A stretch of 64,000 bases of DNA from Sphingopyxis sp. BE259 (GTDB taxonomy: Bacteria > Pseudomonadota > Alphaproteobacteria > Sphingomonadales > Sphingomonadaceae), in assembly GCF_031457495.1 (NCBI RefSeq), contig NZ_JAVDWM010000001.1:2654001-2718000 (forward strand). The letters run 5' to 3'. The position numbers were made by a program, and so were the translations under genes. Under the pieces are notes generated by a model. It made no database searches. It saw only the letters and a list, made by a program, of their open reading frames with translations, and had not been told where the DNA came from. Positions 29,994 through 39,380 of this stretch are shown here, piece after piece. Position 1 is the first letter of the stretch, and each line of letters begins with the position of its first letter.

Positions 29994-31336
29994 CCCAGAC
30001 TGTTTTCCCCGACAATTTCCTGTGGGGCGCGGCAACCGCCGCTTATCAGATCGAGGGATCGCCGCTCGCCGACGGTGCGGGCGCCAGCATCTGGCAACGG
30101 TTCAGCCACGATCCGCGCCTGATGGCGGTCAAGGGCGACACCGGCGATATTGCCTGCGACCATTATAACCGGATGCCCGCCGACGTTGCGCTGATGAAGG
30201 AACTGGGGCTGAAGGCCTATCGTTTCAGCGTCAACTGGGGCCGCGTGCTGCCCGAAGGCGTCGGCCGCGTGAACGAGCCTGGCCTCGATTTCTACGAACG
30301 GCTGGTCGACGAATTGCTGCGGCATGACATCGACCCATTGCTGACCCTTCACCATTGGGATTTGCCCGCCGCGCTCGACGACCGGGGCGGCTGGCTCAAC
30401 CGCGACAGCGCCGACTGGTTCGCGGAATACGGCTCGGTGATGTACCGCCGCCTCGACGGGCGGGTGAAGAAATGGGTGACGCTCAACGAACCGTGGGTGA
30501 TTACCGACGGCGGCTATCTCCACGGCGCGCTGGCACCCGGCCACCGCAACCTGTTCGAAACGCCGATCGCGAGCCACAATCTGATGCGCGCGCACGGCCG
30601 CGCGGTGCAGGCGTATCGCAGCGACGGCGCGCACGATATCGGCCTCGTCGTCAACATCGAGCCCAAATATCCGGCGAGCGACAGCGCCGAGGACGTCGCG
30701 GCGACCGCGCGCGCGCACGCCTACATGAACCGCCAATATCTCGACCCGGCGCTGAAGGGGTCATACCCGGAAGAACTCGCCGAGGTTTTCGGCGAAGCCT
30801 GGCAGGATTGGTCTGCCGAAGACCTGAAAGACATCTGCCAGCCGGTCGATTTCATCGGCATCAACTATTATACCCGCAACGTGGTGCGGGCCGACCCGAA
30901 CCAGTGGCCAGTCGGCGCCTCGCCGGTCAAACAGGTCGCTACGCACACGACGACCGACTGGGAGGTTTATCCTCCCGCGCTGACCGACATGCTTGTCTGG
31001 TTTCGCGACACCTATGGCAATATCCCGGTCTATATCACCGAAAATGGCGCGGCCTTTTACGATCCGCCGACCGCCGGGCCCGACGGCGTCGACGATCCGC
31101 TGCGCTGCGATTACCTCCGCACCCACATCGCGGCGATTGGCGATGCGATCAAACAGGGCGTCGATGTGCGCGGTTATATGGCCTGGTCCCTGCTCGACAA
31201 TCTCGAATGGTCGCTGGGCTTTTCGAAGCGGTTCGGCATCGTCCATGTCGACTATGAAACGCAGGTCCGCACCCCGAAACGCAGCGCGCGCTTTTACAGC
31301 AGCGTGATCGCGGCAAACGGCGGCAACCTGGGATGA
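29990..31336 (+). CDS. GH1 beta-glucosidase
   Basis: 448 aa, no signal peptide, so cytoplasmic. GH1 retaining glycosidases hydrolyse beta-glucosides from the non-reducing end. The N-terminal signature FLWGAATAAYQIEG, the acid/base Glu in TLNEPW (E167) and the nucleophile Glu in YITENG (E351) are all present, with the substrate segment WSLLDNLEWSLGFSKRFG. Length is typical. The start overlaps the esterase stop and the end overlaps the next gene, so it belongs to the ABC importer operon and probably splits imported oligosaccharides to glucose. Confidence 0.96.
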   Translation: MTQTVFPDNFLWGAATAAYQIEGSPLADGAGASIWQRFSHDPRLMAVKGDTGDIACDHYNRMPADVALMKELGLKAYRFSVNWGRVLPEGVGRVNEPGLDFYERLVDELLRHDIDPLLTLHHWDLPAALDDRGGWLNRDSADWFAEYGSVMYRRLDGRVKKWVTLNEPWVITDGGYLHGALAPGHRNLFETPIASHNLMRAHGRAVQAYRSDGAHDIGLVVNIEPKYPASDSAEDVAATARAHAYMNRQYLDPALKGSYPEELAEVFGEAWQDWSAEDLKDICQPVDFIGINYYTRNVVRADPNQWPVGASPVKQVATHTTTDWEVYPPALTDMLVWFRDTYGNIPVYITENGAAFYDPPTAGPDGVDDPLRCDYLRTHIAAIGDAIKQGVDVRGYMAWSLLDNLEWSLGFSKRFGIVHVDYETQVRTPKRSARFYSSVIAANGGNLG

Positions 31337-32196
31337 GGTTGCTGCTGATCCTGCTGGCGGCGCTGTTCGCGCTGCCCGCGGCGGCGAAAGAGCGCGCCGA
31401 CCGTTACAGCGCGATGACCTATAATATCCGGCTCGACATCGCGTCGGACGGCGACAATGCCTGGCCGCATCGGCGCACGGCGCTCACCGGTCTTGTCGCC
31501 TATTTTGCCCCCGATCTGGTTGGGATGCAGGAGGTGCTGCCGCATCAGAAACAGGCAGTCGAGGCCGATCTGCCCGCCTATCACTTCGTCGGGGTCGCGC
31601 GCGACGACGGCCGGGACAAGGGCGAATATTCACCGCTCGGCTTTCGCCGCGACCGTTTCGCGCTGATCGCGTCGGGCACCTTCTGGCTGTCGCCGACGCC
31701 CGAAGTCCCCGGCAAAGGCTGGGACGCCGCCTACCCGCGCATCGCCAGCTGGGCGCGATTGAAGGACAAGGCGGCCAAGCGCAGCCTGCTCATCGTCAAC
31801 ACGCATATGGATCATGTCGGAATGACCGCGCGGTTGGAAGGGGCGCGGCAAATCCGCCGCTGGATCGCCAGCCAGCGCAAGGCAGGCGAGACATTGGTGC
31901 TGATGGGCGATTTCAACAGCCCGACCAACAGTCCCGCTTATGCGGCGATCGTCGAACCTGGTGCAGGCGCGCTGCGCGACACCCTGACGATCAGCCGCAC
32001 GCCGCATTTCGGCCCACTCGGCACCTTTACCGCGTTCAAGATCGCGCAGGTCGAACCGGCGCCGATCGACCATATCTTCGTCAGCGATGACGTAACGGTG
32101 CTGCGCCACGCAACCCTGACCCAGCAAATCGGCGGCAAGCTGCCGTCGGATCATTATCCAGTGCTGGCCGACCTGTGCGTCGGGAAAGGTTGCTGA
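31333..32196 (+). CDS. Secreted endonuclease/exonuclease/phosphatase-family enzyme
   Basis: 287 aa with a signal peptide (LLLILLAALFALPAAAKE). The EEP fold (DNase I-like; PF03372) is clear: MTYNIRLD, the metal-binding Glu in GMQEVLPHQ, NTHMDH, MGDFNSP and the terminal catalytic pair IDHIF and SDHYPV. The family hydrolyses phosphodiesters or phosphomonoesters of many kinds. In a carbohydrate operon it may remove a phosphate-linked substituent from a glycan rather than cut nucleic acid; this is inference. The stop abuts the stop of the lipoprotein gene on the other strand. Confidence 0.88.
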   Translation: MRLLLILLAALFALPAAAKERADRYSAMTYNIRLDIASDGDNAWPHRRTALTGLVAYFAPDLVGMQEVLPHQKQAVEADLPAYHFVGVARDDGRDKGEYSPLGFRRDRFALIASGTFWLSPTPEVPGKGWDAAYPRIASWARLKDKAAKRSLLIVNTHMDHVGMTARLEGARQIRRWIASQRKAGETLVLMGDFNSPTNSPAYAAIVEPGAGALRDTLTISRTPHFGPLGTFTAFKIAQVEPAPIDHIFVSDDVTVLRHATLTQQIGGKLPSDHYPVLADLCVGKGC

Positions 32197-33696
32197 TTAT
32201 TCAGCGGGTGTTTTGCCGAGCCAACCACCCGTAAAGCCGATCCGTTTCAGACCGCGGACGATATGCGGGTTTTTCCGCATCACCTTCCACACAAAGCCAC
32301 TGCGGTGGTTTTCCATCATCGCCAGGATCGGCCCTTGGTCGATGCCCAGATAGTCGCCCGCAACCCAGCCCTGCGCCGGATCGACGGTGCCGGTGCGCGA
32401 AGCCGCCGGGTCGGCAAAGGTGAAGCTGGGGTTGAACGCGTCCTTGAAGCCATAACGCGTATAGAGCCGCGCGCCATATTGCGTCCGCATCGCCATCAGC
32501 GCCGGGATCGTCACCTCGGGTGCAAAGGGGATCGAGCCGCCCGCCGCGGTCGGCACGATCGTCCCGTCATCGACGACGCGGATCGCGCTGGCGCCGCGTG
32601 CCATATAGCCGTTGAAGTCCCGCGCCGCGCCGTTAACGCGATATTTGCCCTGCGAATATCCCGGCCCGTCCGACGCGGTCCACCCCCAGATGTCGGCGCT
32701 ATAGCCCGTCCATTGGTTCGGATTGTCGGCACCATAGGCGCGCTGCGACAGCGTCGCGCGACGGCTGTTTTCGAAATAGTCGATGCCCTTGCCGCGCATG
32801 AAGGCGTCGCGGATGCCGCGGAAGTCGATCCACACATGGCTGTATTGGTGCCCGAACAGCGGTTCGAATTGCAGATGCTGCTGCCCGTAATAGGTGCCCC
32901 AATCCTTTTCCAGATCGGCCGCCCAGCCGTTGTCCCACGCGTCCTTGCCGACCGGGTGCGTCGGCGATCCGAGCGCGAGGACATAGACCAGCATACCCTC
33001 GTTATAGCCGATCCAGTCGTGCGTTTCGAACCCCTTCTCCGGCTTCCAGCCCATAGTGATGCCGTGCGAATCCGCCAGGTTGCGCGCCTGTGTCCCGGTC
33101 TTGTCGCGCTGGACAAAGGTCCAGTCGACGCGGGTATAGATCTTCTCGGCCAGGTCGCGGATTTCGGCCTCGACCGGATCGTCGCGGTCATAATAGCTTT
33201 GCGCGAACAGCGCGCCGCCCAAGAACAGGCTGGTGTCGACGGTCGACAGCTCGTTGGTCTTATACCGCGTACCGTCGTCATTCTTCAGGAAGTGATAGAA
33301 GAAGCCCTTGTAGCCCGTATTGCCCGCGGCCTCCGGTCCCTGCGGCGCATTCCAGTAAAAGCGCAGGCAATCGCGCGTCCGCAGCGCCGCCTCGGCGCGC
33401 GTGACATAGCCGCGCTCTGCGCCAATGCCATAAGCGGTGAGCGCAAACCCCGTCGCGGCGATCGACGAAAAGGGATTGCTGGGCCAGCGGTCGGGCGCCA
33501 GGCAGCGCTGGGTGTCCGTCGTGTCCCAGAAATAGCGGAAGGTCCGCTCGGTCAATTCTTCTGAAAACGCCGCTTCGCTGATCGGCGCCAATGCCGACGG
33601 CGGCGCCGCGGCGGGGGCGACGGGCGCGGGGGTGGCGGTGCAAGCGGCGGTCAGCGCCACCAACGGCAGGGCAAGCGCCCCGATCCGGAACGACAT
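32197..33696 (-). CDS. Glucoamylase-family lipoprotein (PF10091; GH144-like, probable beta-1,2-glucanase)
   Basis: 499 aa. The leader ending ALPLVALTAAC has a lipobox-like cysteine at 19, so the enzyme is probably tethered in the outer membrane or periplasm. The body has hallmarks of PF10091: ERTFRYFWDTT, SNPFSSIAATGFALTAYGIG, DTSLFLGGALFAQSYY, FGHQYSHVWIDFRGI and WGWTASDGPGY. Characterised members (CAZy GH144) are endo-beta-1,2-glucanases and related exo-enzymes. The ATG at 33696 has GGAG at six bases. It follows the TonB receptor on the same strand, beyond a strong hairpin. Assignment to GH144 needs a domain search. Confidence 0.85.
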   Translation of the reverse strand: MSFRIGALALPLVALTAACTATPAPVAPAAAPPSALAPISEAAFSEELTERTFRYFWDTTDTQRCLAPDRWPSNPFSSIAATGFALTAYGIGAERGYVTRAEAALRTRDCLRFYWNAPQGPEAAGNTGYKGFFYHFLKNDDGTRYKTNELSTVDTSLFLGGALFAQSYYDRDDPVEAEIRDLAEKIYTRVDWTFVQRDKTGTQARNLADSHGITMGWKPEKGFETHDWIGYNEGMLVYVLALGSPTHPVGKDAWDNGWAADLEKDWGTYYGQQHLQFEPLFGHQYSHVWIDFRGIRDAFMRGKGIDYFENSRRATLSQRAYGADNPNQWTGYSADIWGWTASDGPGYSQGKYRVNGAARDFNGYMARGASAIRVVDDGTIVPTAAGGSIPFAPEVTIPALMAMRTQYGARLYTRYGFKDAFNPSFTFADPAASRTGTVDPAQGWVAGDYLGIDQGPILAMMENHRSGFVWKVMRKNPHIVRGLKRIGFTGGWLGKTPAE

Positions 33697-33713
33697 TCGA
33701 TACTCCAAAAATC

Positions 33714-33754
33714 AGGCGCCCGGCCCACGGGAGGGGGGTGCGGGCCGGGCGCCT
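33714..33754 (-). terminator. Terminator/attenuator between TonB receptor and GH144-like gene
   Basis: A perfect 13-bp GC-rich stem (arms 33714-33726 and 33742-33754) has a 15-base loop. On the minus strand it is followed by GATTTTTGG. It begins about a dozen bases after the receptor stop and ends just before the ribosome site of the next gene. It would stop much of the receptor transcript and lower expression of the glucanase relative to the receptor. Confidence 0.75.
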
Positions 33755-33765
33755 AGTTCAGCCGG

Positions 33766-36700
33766 TCAGAAAGAGAACCCGGCCGATACCTTTACCGTGC
33801 GCGGCGTATTGCCGCCAACCCCGATGCCCGAAATCTCCAGATAACGGGGCGAGCTGGGATCATTGTTGTAATCGACATAGTTGCGATCGTTGAACAGGTT
33901 CAGGATATCGACGCGCAGCCGCAGCCGCGATTCTTCGGTGAGGAACCCGAGCGGGATATATTTGGTGATCGCAATATCCATCTGGCGGAAACCCCAGCGA
34001 TCGCCGTTGCCGTCGGCCTCGTTCGATACGATGTTACGGACCGGGGTGGCGCCGCCCTGGTTGATGAAGGCCTTCAGATAGGGCGGCGAGGCGATCTGGA
34101 ACTTGCCCGACAGCGTCATCCCGATCGGCAGATCGACAGAGCCCGTGGCGACCAGGCGGTGCTTGCGCACGCCGCTCGACCGCGTGACCGGATAGTCGTC
34201 GATCGACGGGAAATCGAGGCTGAAGGTTTCGCCGAACTGCCGGTTTTCCTCGGCTTCGGTATAGGTATAGGTGGCCGAGAAGCTCCACGGCGAAGCCAGC
34301 GTGTAATTTTTTACCAGCTTCAGATAAGCGGTGTCGGCGCTCGTTTCGATCCCGTTGGTGCCGATGATGATCGACCCAAATCCCGGCGGCGCAAAACCGA
34401 ATGGCGAGTTGGGTGCCGCCGGCGCAGGCGGGAAGAAGGTGCCGTCGGGGCGGCGGTTGCCAAGCAGATAGGCAAAGCCGTCCTTGCTCTCGACATGGCT
34501 ATAACCAACCTCGGCTTCGAACAGCGGCGTCACGCGGGCGCGGAAACCGATGCTGGCCTGGTCCGAATAAGGGACTTTCAGGTCGTTATCGATAAAGCGC
34601 AGCTCGCGGCCACCGCCCGGCCCGGCGCCCGCCAGCAACTGCTGGCGACCGGCTTCGGTCAGGAAGATCGGATTGAATGCGACGCAGGTCGGCCCGGCAA
34701 CGCAGGTGTTGTTCGGATCGCCGGTCTGGAAGTTGAAAGTCCGGGTCGTGTAGGATCCGACGCTGATTTCCTGTTGCAGGAAGTCGAACTGGTTGCGGTC
34801 ATAGGAGCGGCCAATACCGCCGAACAGGACATAGCGCCCCTCATCGTCCAGCTCATAGCTGAACCCGATGCGCGGTTGCCAGGCACCCTTGAACGCCTTG
34901 CGCTCGCTACCTGTCGAGATGAAGTCGCTGATGTTATAGTCGGCGTTGACCAGGTTCGGATAATTGGCCGGCGACACCGCGTTGACCGCATCGGCGGGGT
35001 GGACGAAGTGCAGGAACGCCGGGGTCCGCTCATAATCCCAGCGCACGCCCAGGTTCAACGTTAACCGGTCGGTGACTTCCCAATCGTCCTGCACATAGAT
35101 GCCGAACTGGAAATTCTTCGAATTGATGATCGGGCTGCCGTTGCCGGTCGAGGCGCCGAACTGGACGCGGTAGGGCACATCGTCGTTGAACGTCCCGCCA
35201 CCAGGATTGAACGCGGGGTTATAGGTATAGACCGGGTTGAACGCATTGAGCTGGAGCGAATTGAGCTCGACCCATTTTGCCTTGGCACCGATCTTGATCG
35301 TGTGGCCCTCCAGCCCGGTCCAGGTGAAGTCGTTCTGGACGCCCCAGCCCTTCTGGCCCTTTTCCTGATAGTTGCTGCCGCCGCCGATACGCAGGATGTC
35401 GCCGCGCACCACGACGCCCGGCTGCGGGTTGGTCGGCGACGGCCCGGCATAGGCGAACAGGAACCCATTGCCGAATTCGAACGGGGTCGGCGCCCATTTC
35501 ACGTCCTCATAGGTGACCTTGAAATCGTTGATCCAGTTGTCGGCGGTATGTTCCCAGCGCGCCGTGCCGCGCAGTTCCTCGACATCTTGCGAGCTGATGG
35601 TGCTGCGCGCGTTGATGCCGCTGCCCAGGAACTCGCCGGTTTCCTTGCGAAACTTGCCCGACAATTCGATCAGGTCGCTGTTCGACGGCTGAAAGCTCAA
35701 TTTGCCGAAATACAGGTCTTCGTTGAACGTCGCGTTGGTCGGCCCGAATACGCCTTGATATTCGGACGGGAAATAGGTGACGGGCAAGCTGAGCCCCGGG
35801 GTCACGTCGACCGGATTCTGCTGGCGCTTGCCTTCATACGTTACGAAGAAGTGCAGCATGTCCTTGATGATCGGCCCGCCCAATGCACCGCCGAACTGGA
35901 AATCTTTGGTCTTGATCTTGGTCCCGAGCAGCTCGTTCGGCCGCGCGTCGCGGAAGCTCTGATCCGTATAATCGATGAAGGCTTCGCCGTGGAACTCGTT
36001 GGTGCCCGACTTGGTCACCGCGGTGATTGCCACCGAACTGACCTGATCGAATTCGGCCTTATAGTTGGACGAGATGACCCGATATTCGCCAACCGCAAGC
36101 TGCGGAAAGGGGTTGCCCTGAGTCGAATCCTGGCCGGTGATGCCGTTTTTCAGGACATAGTCCTTCTGCCCGACGCCATCGATGAAGATGTTGACGCTGC
36201 GGCTGTCCTGCGCGCCGCCTTGCAGACGCGACTGGCCGTTGCCGCCGGTCACGAACTGGACGCCCGGCGCCAGATCGGCAAAGGCCAGGAAGTTGCGGTT
36301 GTTCTGCGGCAGCACCTCGATCTGGCGCTGGGTGATGTTCGAGCCGACCTCGCCGCCCTCCATCGAACGGATGCGGGTGCCGGTGACGATGATCGCGTCG
36401 CCCGCACCTTCGGCGATGTCGGGCTGCGAAAAGTCGAAATCGAGTACGGCATTCTGGCCAACCGACAGGGTGAATTCGTCGGTGTTGCGTACCCCGCCCG
36501 GGGTCGTGATTTCGAGGCGATAGGTGCCGACCGGCAGCGACGCGATGTTGTAACCACCGCCTTCGCCGACCGCGACGCTGCGCGTCAGGCCGGTGTTCAC
36601 GTTGATCGCGGTGACCTGCGACGCGCCGCCATCGGCCTTTACCGTGCCGCGCAGCGACGCGTTCGACACCTGGGCATAGGCGGGGGTGGCGAACGCCAGG

Positions 36701-36801
36701 GCCAGCACTGCACCCGCGCTGCTCCACGCCAGCGCCGCGGCAACCGCCTTGGCGCGCGACCGGCGCGCGGAATTAATCGAGATTTCACGCTGAAACTTCA
36801 C
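33766..36801 (-). CDS. TonB-dependent receptor with N-terminal carboxypeptidase-regulatory-like domain (Oar type)
   Basis: 1011 aa from a GTG at 36801 with GGAGG five bases upstream. A long leader ends at FATPAYAQ. A CarboxypepD_reg-like beta-sandwich follows (ASLRGTVKADGG and YNIASLPVGTYRLEITTPGG), then a plug domain and a large barrel ending in Phe (KVSAGFSF). The family imports bulky ligands across the outer membrane using TonB energy. Placed with the glucanase lipoprotein and GH3 enzyme behind a shared operator, it is probably the oligosaccharide receptor. Frame is open upstream of the GTG but the sequence there is not receptor-like. Confidence 0.92.
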   Translation of the reverse strand: MKFQREISINSARRSRAKAVAAALAWSSAGAVLALAFATPAYAQVSNASLRGTVKADGGASQVTAINVNTGLTRSVAVGEGGGYNIASLPVGTYRLEITTPGGVRNTDEFTLSVGQNAVLDFDFSQPDIAEGAGDAIIVTGTRIRSMEGGEVGSNITQRQIEVLPQNNRNFLAFADLAPGVQFVTGGNGQSRLQGGAQDSRSVNIFIDGVGQKDYVLKNGITGQDSTQGNPFPQLAVGEYRVISSNYKAEFDQVSSVAITAVTKSGTNEFHGEAFIDYTDQSFRDARPNELLGTKIKTKDFQFGGALGGPIIKDMLHFFVTYEGKRQQNPVDVTPGLSLPVTYFPSEYQGVFGPTNATFNEDLYFGKLSFQPSNSDLIELSGKFRKETGEFLGSGINARSTISSQDVEELRGTARWEHTADNWINDFKVTYEDVKWAPTPFEFGNGFLFAYAGPSPTNPQPGVVVRGDILRIGGGSNYQEKGQKGWGVQNDFTWTGLEGHTIKIGAKAKWVELNSLQLNAFNPVYTYNPAFNPGGGTFNDDVPYRVQFGASTGNGSPIINSKNFQFGIYVQDDWEVTDRLTLNLGVRWDYERTPAFLHFVHPADAVNAVSPANYPNLVNADYNISDFISTGSERKAFKGAWQPRIGFSYELDDEGRYVLFGGIGRSYDRNQFDFLQQEISVGSYTTRTFNFQTGDPNNTCVAGPTCVAFNPIFLTEAGRQQLLAGAGPGGGRELRFIDNDLKVPYSDQASIGFRARVTPLFEAEVGYSHVESKDGFAYLLGNRRPDGTFFPPAPAAPNSPFGFAPPGFGSIIIGTNGIETSADTAYLKLVKNYTLASPWSFSATYTYTEAEENRQFGETFSLDFPSIDDYPVTRSSGVRKHRLVATGSVDLPIGMTLSGKFQIASPPYLKAFINQGGATPVRNIVSNEADGNGDRWGFRQMDIAITKYIPLGFLTEESRLRLRVDILNLFNDRNYVDYNNDPSSPRYLEISGIGVGGNTPRTVKVSAGFSF

Positions 36802-36914
36802 GGCATCCTCCCTTTTAGTGCCCCCGACATTTCCCGCCTTCGCCTCATCTGCTGACCGGCCTTGCCACCGGGCAGCGACGAATCGCGAGAAATCGCGTCG
36901 TTGTTTTTTTGATT

Positions 36915-36928
36915 TGTAACCGGTTTCA
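36915..36928. promoter_or_regulatory. Putative LacI-family operator 3 (divergent receptor/GH3 promoter region)
   Basis: TGTAACCGGTTTCA, centred almost exactly midway in the 247-bp gap between the receptor start (36801, leftward) and the GH3 start (37049, rightward), about 115-120 bases from each. It could control both. Otherwise the gap holds only the leader sequences. Confidence 0.68.
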
Positions 36929-37048
36929 CGATCACTGTATAGGGGGAAGCGACACGGGATGATGCGATCGGGGACCAGCCGGTTTCGGCCAAATTTTGGC
37001 CGATCTGCGTGAAATTGTATAAACAGAATGACCTGGGAAGGACGAATC

Positions 37049-39367
37049 ATGCCGCCGATTACGCGCAACCTGACACGGCTGACGCTCGCTACGTTATTGC
37101 TGGCCGCGCCGCTGTTGTCGGCCCCGCTGCTCGCAAAGTCCGCCACGGGCGCGACGCAGCAGGCCGCCGTCGATTCCGCAGGCTGGCTGCGCGCCGATCC
37201 CAAGATGGATCGTTTCATCGCTGACCTGATGGCGAAAATGACCCTCGACGAAAAGATCGGCCAGCTGACATTGCTGACCAGCAATTGGGAATCGACCGGT
37301 CCGACGATGCGCGACAGCTATAAGGAGGACATTCGCGCAGGCCGCGTCGGGGCGATCTTCAACGCCTATACCGCCAAATATACTCGCGAGTTGCAGGCGC
37401 TGGCGGTCGAGGGGACGCGGCTCAAGATTCCGCTGATCTTCGGCTATGACGTTATCCACGGTCACCGCACCATCTTTCCGATCTCGCTGGGCGAAGCGGC
37501 CAGCTGGGACCTGCAGGCGATTGAAAAGGCAGCCCGAATTTCGGCGATCGAGGCATCGGCCGAGGGGATTCACTGGACCTTTTCGCCGATGGTCGACATC
37601 GCGCGCGACCCGCGCTGGGGCCGCATTTCGGAGGGCGCCGGCGAGGATGTCTATCTGGGCAGCCTGATCGCCAAGGCGCGGGTGCGCGGTTACCAGGGCA
37701 ATGATCTGGCGCGACCCGACACGATCCTCGCCACCGCCAAGCATTTCGCCGCCTATGGCGCGGCGCAGGCCGGGCGCGACTATCACACCGTCGACATTTC
37801 CGAACGCACCTTGCGCGACATCTATCTGCCGCCGTTCAAGGCCGCGGCCGACGCGGGCGCCGCAACCTTCATGACCTCGTTCAACGAAGTCGATGGCGTC
37901 CCGGCGTCGGGCAGCCGCTATCTGCTGACCGACATTCTGCGCGAAAAATGGGGCTTCAAGGGGTTTGTGGTAACCGATTACACGTCGATCAACGAAATGG
38001 TCCCGCACGGCTATTCGAAAGATCTGAAACAGGCGGGCGAGCAGGCGATGAGCGCCGGGGTCGATATGGACATGCAGGGCGCGGTCTATATGGAAAACCT
38101 TGCCAAATCGGTCGCCGAGGGCAAGGTCGATACCGCGCGCATCGACGCTGCGGTCAAGGCGATCCTCGAAATGAAATATCGCCTCGGCCTGTTCGAAGAT
38201 CCGTATCGCTACGCCGACGACAAGCGCGAAAAGGCGACAATCTACAAAGCCGAGTTTCTCGATGCGGCGCGCGACGTCGCCCGCAAATCGATCGTGCTGC
38301 TCAAGAACAAGGACAACGCCCTTCCCCTCGCCGCCACCGCAAAATCGATCGCGGTGATCGGCCCGCTCGGCAACAGCAAGGAAGACATGATCGGCAGCTG
38401 GTCGGCCGCCGGGGACCGTAAGACGCGGCCCATTACCTTGCTTGAAGGGATGCAGACGCGCGCGCCAAAAGGGATCACCGTCACCTATGCCAAGGGCGCG
38501 AGCTATGCGTTCGAGGATGCGGGCAAGCGGGACGACTTTGCCGAGGCGCTGGCGCTGGCGGCGAAATCGGACGTCATCATTGCTGCGATGGGCGAAAGGT
38601 GGGACATGACCGGCGAAGCGGCGAGCCGCACCTCGCTTGACCTGCCGGGCAATCAGCAGGCGCTGCTCGAAGAACTGAAAAAGACCGGCAAGCCAATCAT
38701 CCTCGTGCTGATGAGCGGGCGTCCGAACAGCATCGAATGGGCCGATGCGAACGTCGATGCAATCCTGGAGGCCTGGTACCCCGGCACCATGGGTGGCCAT
38801 GCCATCGCCGACGTCCTTTATGGCGACTACAACCCCTCGGCGAAACTGCCGGTCACCTTCCCCCGCAATGTCGGGCAAGTGCCGATCCACTACGACATGA
38901 AGAACACCGGGCGGCCGATCGAACTGGGGGCCGCCGACGCAAAATATGTCTCGCGCTACCTCAACACGCCGAACACGCCGCTTTATCCTTTTGGTTTCGG
39001 CCTCAGCTACACCAGCTTCACTTACTCGCCGGTGACCCTCGACAAGGCAAAAATCCGCCCCGGCCAGCCGCTGACCGCCAGCGTCACGGTGACCAACAGC
39101 GGCGCCCGTGACGGCGAGGAGGTGGTGCAGCTGTACGTCCGCGATCTCGTCGGGTCGGTCACCCGGCCGGTGAAGGAGCTGAAGGGATTCGAGAAGATCA
39201 GTCTCAAGAAGGGCGAGAAGCGGACGATCCGCTTTACGCTGACCGACGCCGACTTGGCTTTTACGCGCCAAGATATGAGCTGGGGCAGCGAGCCGGGCCA
39301 GTATAAGCTGTGGGTTGGTCCATCGTCGGCGACCGGGTCGGAAGCGCCGTTCGAGCTGACCGAATAG
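37049..39367 (+). CDS. bglX: Secreted GH3 beta-glucosidase (BglX-like)
   Basis: 772 aa from the ATG at 37049 with AGGA at seven bases; it gives a good signal peptide (LTLATLLLAAPLLSAPLLAK). An in-frame ATG 21 bases upstream is less likely. GH3 features are LMAKMTLDEKIGQLTLL, the conserved KHF in ATAKHFAAYGAAQ and the nucleophile Asp in GFVVTDYTS (D310). The second domain includes IVLLKNKDNALPL, and a fibronectin-III-like C-terminus is visible (VTVTNSGARDGEEVVQLYV). It acts in the periplasm, releasing glucose from beta-glucans. It is divergent from the receptor across operator 3. Confidence 0.95.
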   Translation: MPPITRNLTRLTLATLLLAAPLLSAPLLAKSATGATQQAAVDSAGWLRADPKMDRFIADLMAKMTLDEKIGQLTLLTSNWESTGPTMRDSYKEDIRAGRVGAIFNAYTAKYTRELQALAVEGTRLKIPLIFGYDVIHGHRTIFPISLGEAASWDLQAIEKAARISAIEASAEGIHWTFSPMVDIARDPRWGRISEGAGEDVYLGSLIAKARVRGYQGNDLARPDTILATAKHFAAYGAAQAGRDYHTVDISERTLRDIYLPPFKAAADAGAATFMTSFNEVDGVPASGSRYLLTDILREKWGFKGFVVTDYTSINEMVPHGYSKDLKQAGEQAMSAGVDMDMQGAVYMENLAKSVAEGKVDTARIDAAVKAILEMKYRLGLFEDPYRYADDKREKATIYKAEFLDAARDVARKSIVLLKNKDNALPLAATAKSIAVIGPLGNSKEDMIGSWSAAGDRKTRPITLLEGMQTRAPKGITVTYAKGASYAFEDAGKRDDFAEALALAAKSDVIIAAMGERWDMTGEAASRTSLDLPGNQQALLEELKKTGKPIILVLMSGRPNSIEWADANVDAILEAWYPGTMGGHAIADVLYGDYNPSAKLPVTFPRNVGQVPIHYDMKNTGRPIELGAADAKYVSRYLNTPNTPLYPFGFGLSYTSFTYSPVTLDKAKIRPGQPLTASVTVTNSGARDGEEVVQLYVRDLVGSVTRPVKELKGFEKISLKKGEKRTIRFTLTDADLAFTRQDMSWGSEPGQYKLWVGPSSATGSEAPFELTE

Positions 39368-39380
39368 GGTCGCGAGCGGC

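Noticed and set aside
37966..37981. Operator-like GTAACCGATTAC inside the GH3 gene
   Set aside because: The bases encode the conserved VTDYT around the catalytic Asp, which explains the sequence.
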